Assembly: GCF_928392795.1 (NCBI RefSeq)
Contig: NZ_CAKMTJ010000001.1
Location: forward strand, 554,259-618,258
DNA: 64,000 bases
Direction: 5' to 3'
Source of the DNA: Rothia nasimurium
GTDB lineage: Bacteria > Actinomycetota > Actinomycetes > Actinomycetales > Micrococcaceae
In this document: piece by piece, positions 61,831-64,000 of the stretch
Layout of the letters: each line of letters opens with the position of its first letter
How positions within the stretch are numbered: the stretch's first letter is position 1
Made by a program: the position numbers and the translations under genes
Notes under the pieces: model-generated
Seen by the model: the letters and a program-made list of their open reading frames with translations, nothing else
Told to the model about the DNA's origin: nothing
Databases searched by the model: none

Positions 61831-63831
61831 TTGTCCGCTCTTTCTATTTCCGTCGCAGGTGCCGCTCAGCAGGTTGAGGCTGGCACCACCGCAGCCGACC
61901 TGTTCGCAGAGAACCCCGAGATCGTCGTTGCCCGTATCAACGGCACCCTGGTTGACCTCTCCACCGAACTGACTGACGGCGACGCTGTCGAGCCCGTATC
62001 TGTCCATGAAGAAGACGGCCTGAACGTCTTGCGTCACTCGGCCGCCCACGTCATGGCCCAGGCTGTGCAGAACTACCGCAAGGACGCCAAGCTCGGTATC
62101 GGCCCCTACATCACCGACGGTTTCTACTTCGACTTCGATGTTGAAGAGCCCTTCACCCCCGAGGATCTCAAGAAGATTGAGAAGAACATGGTGAAGATTA
62201 TCAAGAGCGGGCAGACCTTCCGCCGCCGCGTGGTCACCCAGGCTGAGGCTGAGGCCGAGATGGCAAACGAGCCCTACAAGCTGGAACTGCTGACCCTCTC
62301 CCAGGGCCCTGGCTCCGGTGCGGACGCTGCCGAGGGCGCTTCAGTTGAGGTCGGTGCCGGCGAAATCACCATCTACGACAACGTAGACAAGAAGGGGGAG
62401 ACCGTCTGGAAGGATCTCTGCCGCGGCCCCCACGTGCCCAATACCAAGCTGATTGCTAACGGCTACGCGCTGATGCGTTCCGGTGGCGCCTACTGGCGTG
62501 GTTCTGAGAAGAACCCAATGCTGCAGCGTATTTACGGCACCGCTTGGCCTTCTAAGGAAGAGCTGGTTGCCTACAAGGAGCGCATTGCTGAGGCTGAGCG
62601 TCGCGACCACCGCCGTCTGGGTGAAGAGCTCGACCTCTTCAGCTTCCCCAAGACCGTTGGCCCCGGCCTGCCCGTGATCCACCCCAAGGGCGGCGTTATT
62701 CTGCGCGCCATGGAAGACTACGTGCGCGCCCGCCACATTGAAGAGGGCTTCGAGTACGTTAAGACCCCCCACATCTCTAAGGAAGATCTCTTCTACACCT
62801 CCGGCCACCTGCCCTATTATGCGGACGGCATGTTCCCGGCTATGGAGGACGAGGGCCAGGCCTACCGCCTCAAGGCCATGAATTGCCCCATGCACAACGA
62901 GATTTTCCGCTCTCGTGGCCGCTCCTACCGTGAGCTGCCCCTGCGTCTGTTCGAGTTCGGTTCGGTCTACCGTGATGAGAAGTCCGGCGTGCTTTCTGGT
63001 CTGACCCGCGTGCGCATGATTACCCAGGACGACTCCCACTCTTACGTGACCAAGGAGCAGGCACCTGCTGAGGTTGCCCACCTGCTCAAGTTCATGCTGT
63101 CCCTGCTGGAGGACTTCGGCATGACCGACTTCTACCTGGAGCTTTCAACCCGCGATACCGAGGGTGATAAGAAGGATAAGTTCATCGGTACGGACGAGCA
63201 GTGGGAAGAAGCAACCGCTGTGCTGGAAAAGGTTGCTGCTGAAACCGGCCTGGAACTGGTGGCTGACCCGGGTGGCGCTGCCTTCTACGGCCCCAAGATT
63301 TCTGTTCAGGCTAAGGACGCGATTGGCCGCACCTGGCAGATGTCCACCGTGCAGTATGACTTCAACCAGCCTGCCCGCTTTGGTCTGGAATACCAGGCAT
63401 CTGACGGTACCCGCCAGGAGCCGGTCATGATTCACTCGGCCAAGTTCGGTTCATTTGAGCGTTTCATGGGCGTGCTGATTGAGCACTACGCCGGTGCTTT
63501 CCCTGCCTGGTTGGCTCCCGTTCAGGTGATTGGTGTGCCTGTTGCTGAGGCTTTCAACGATTACATGGGTGAGGTTGCTGCCAAGCTCAAGGCCCGCGGC
63601 GTGCGCGTCGAGGTAGATTACGGAACCGACCGCTTCCCCAAGAAGATCCGTACCGCGTCTAAGGAGAAGGTGCCCTTCATCCTGATTGCCGGTGGCGAGG
63701 ACGCCGAGAACGGCGCAGTCAGCTTCCGCTTCCGTGACGGCTCCCAGGAAAACGGCGTACCCGTGGACGAAGCTGTGGAGCGGATCGTGAAGCACATTGA
63801 AGAGCGAGTTAACGAGGATCCCACAGCGTAA
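61831..63831 (+). CDS. thrS: Threonyl-tRNA synthetase
   Basis: It charges tRNA-Thr and edits serine. Order: TGS domain (residues 1-60, [15 protein letters not shown]), N2 editing domain with [10 protein letters not shown] (HxxxH) near residue 71, then the class II catalytic core with [10 protein letters not shown] (zinc Cys), [20 protein letters not shown] (motif 2) and [12 protein letters not shown] (motif 3), and a C-terminal anticodon-binding domain. The TTG start at 61831 follows AGGAG. A small Gly/Ala loop near residue 160 ([13 protein letters not shown]) contains GCGGACGC. Confidence 0.97.
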   Translation: MSALSISVAGAAQQVEAGTTAADLFAENPEIVVARINGTLVDLSTELTDGDAVEPVSVHEEDGLNVLRHSAAHVMAQAVQNYRKDAKLGIGPYITDGFYFDFDVEEPFTPEDLKKIEKNMVKIIKSGQTFRRRVVTQAEAEAEMANEPYKLELLTLSQGPGSGADAAEGASVEVGAGEITIYDNVDKKGETVWKDLCRGPHVPNTKLIANGYALMRSGGAYWRGSEKNPMLQRIYGTAWPSKEELVAYKERIAEAERRDHRRLGEELDLFSFPKTVGPGLPVIHPKGGVILRAMEDYVRARHIEEGFEYVKTPHISKEDLFYTSGHLPYYADGMFPAMEDEGQAYRLKAMNCPMHNEIFRSRGRSYRELPLRLFEFGSVYRDEKSGVLSGLTRVRMITQDDSHSYVTKEQAPAEVAHLLKFMLSLLEDFGMTDFYLELSTRDTEGDKKDKFIGTDEQWEEATAVLEKVAAETGLELVADPGGAAFYGPKISVQAKDAIGRTWQMSTVQYDFNQPARFGLEYQASDGTRQEPVMIHSAKFGSFERFMGVLIEHYAGAFPAWLAPVQVIGVPVAEAFNDYMGEVAAKLKARGVRVEVDYGTDRFPKKIRTASKEKVPFILIAGGEDAENGAVSFRFRDGSQENGVPVDEAVERIVKHIEERVNEDPTA

Positions 63832-64000
63832 TGACATTAATAGCTTAGATGGGCAAAATCCTGCAACGATAAGGAGGCTTATTCAAAAGTAGACACGCAC
63901 CCCACACCCACCAACTAGACAACGGCCCCACCCGCGGCAAAAATATGAGCGTTAAATCTCTACAAATAACCTCAAGCCATACCGGACAAGACCGTTGCTA
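63832..64000. other. Window-end region without a recognizable gene
   Basis: This AT-richer stretch contains AAGGAGG near 63871 but no convincing start follows it. A short minus-strand frame (SNGLVRYGLRLFVEI then stop) enters from the window edge and could be the end of a gene lying mostly outside. Nothing more can be said from the visible part. Confidence 0.3.

Noticed and set aside
63871..64000. New gene starting after the AAGGAGG near 63871
   Set aside because: No ATG, GTG or TTG at proper spacing opens a frame of useful length before the window ends.

Overview
The window is a single chromosomal segment of a high-GC Gram-positive bacterium, most likely a Rothia-like member of the Micrococcaceae. 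This is an inference from gene order and protein character: ileS-folC-DUF4233-ndk, then rne-rplU-rpmA-obgE-proB-proA-nadD-rsfS-tRNA-Ala, an ultrashort-type T-box before ileS, a class Ib nrdHIEF locus, frequent GTG/TTG starts and several apparently leaderless genes. No species is assigned.

Layout. 1-7,560: a partial AbiEi/DUF559-type gene, a nitrite-reduction and siroheme module split over a divergent promoter (nirB and cobA on the minus strand, nirD and sirC on the plus strand), a tautomerase-GNAT fusion, and a second AbiEi/DUF559 gene. 7,600-27,090: the conserved housekeeping block, with a T-box leader, a long rne leader, ribosomal proteins L21/L27, the Obg GTPase, proline and NAD synthesis genes, and two tRNA-Ala(GGC) genes 1 nt apart. 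27,100-32,800: accessory genes, including a DUF2975/XRE pair, TatD, TcdA, a ParD/MazF-like toxin-antitoxin pair, DUF952, a possible 25-codon hydrophobic peptide, DUF3817, DUF1643 and DUF2200, part of it clearly lower in GC. 32,800-44,300: an FMN reductase, a LysE exporter, an MFS transporter, a flavoprotein, a lipoprotein, a double-hotdog thioesterase, rRNA methyltransferases (RlmG-like and RlmH), a Tat-secreted protein and a 6-phospho-beta-glucosidase. 44,300-45,000: decayed coding sequence. 45,100-48,030: butanediol dehydrogenase, a lipoprotein and an App1-like phosphatase, which share C-rich codon use. 48,250-53,190: the nrd locus under NrdR-box and DnaA-box-like sites, with a MarR gene inserted between nrdE and nrdF. 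53,400-54,900: broken small genes and immunity-like proteins that resemble the debris of a polymorphic-toxin locus. 54,960-64,000: a P-loop kinase, GNATs, lipoate ligase, an HMCES-type protein, an FAH-family enzyme, an orphan beta-class DNA methyltransferase, DUF1648 and thrS.

Repeats. The least explained signals are palindromic. (1) A roughly 100-180 bp element occurs three times (18,248; 58,165; 59,997) with a shared core, and its outer arms differ between copies yet stay perfectly self-complementary within each copy. (2) Many shorter palindromes carry GGACGC/GCGTCC at their arms. Some lie between genes and some lie inside genes, where they encode extra hydrophilic loops. (3) Very long perfect hairpins with 16-26 bp arms occur at 703, 30,744, 53,282 and 55,470. 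No CRISPR array, rRNA gene, complete insertion sequence or prophage was seen.
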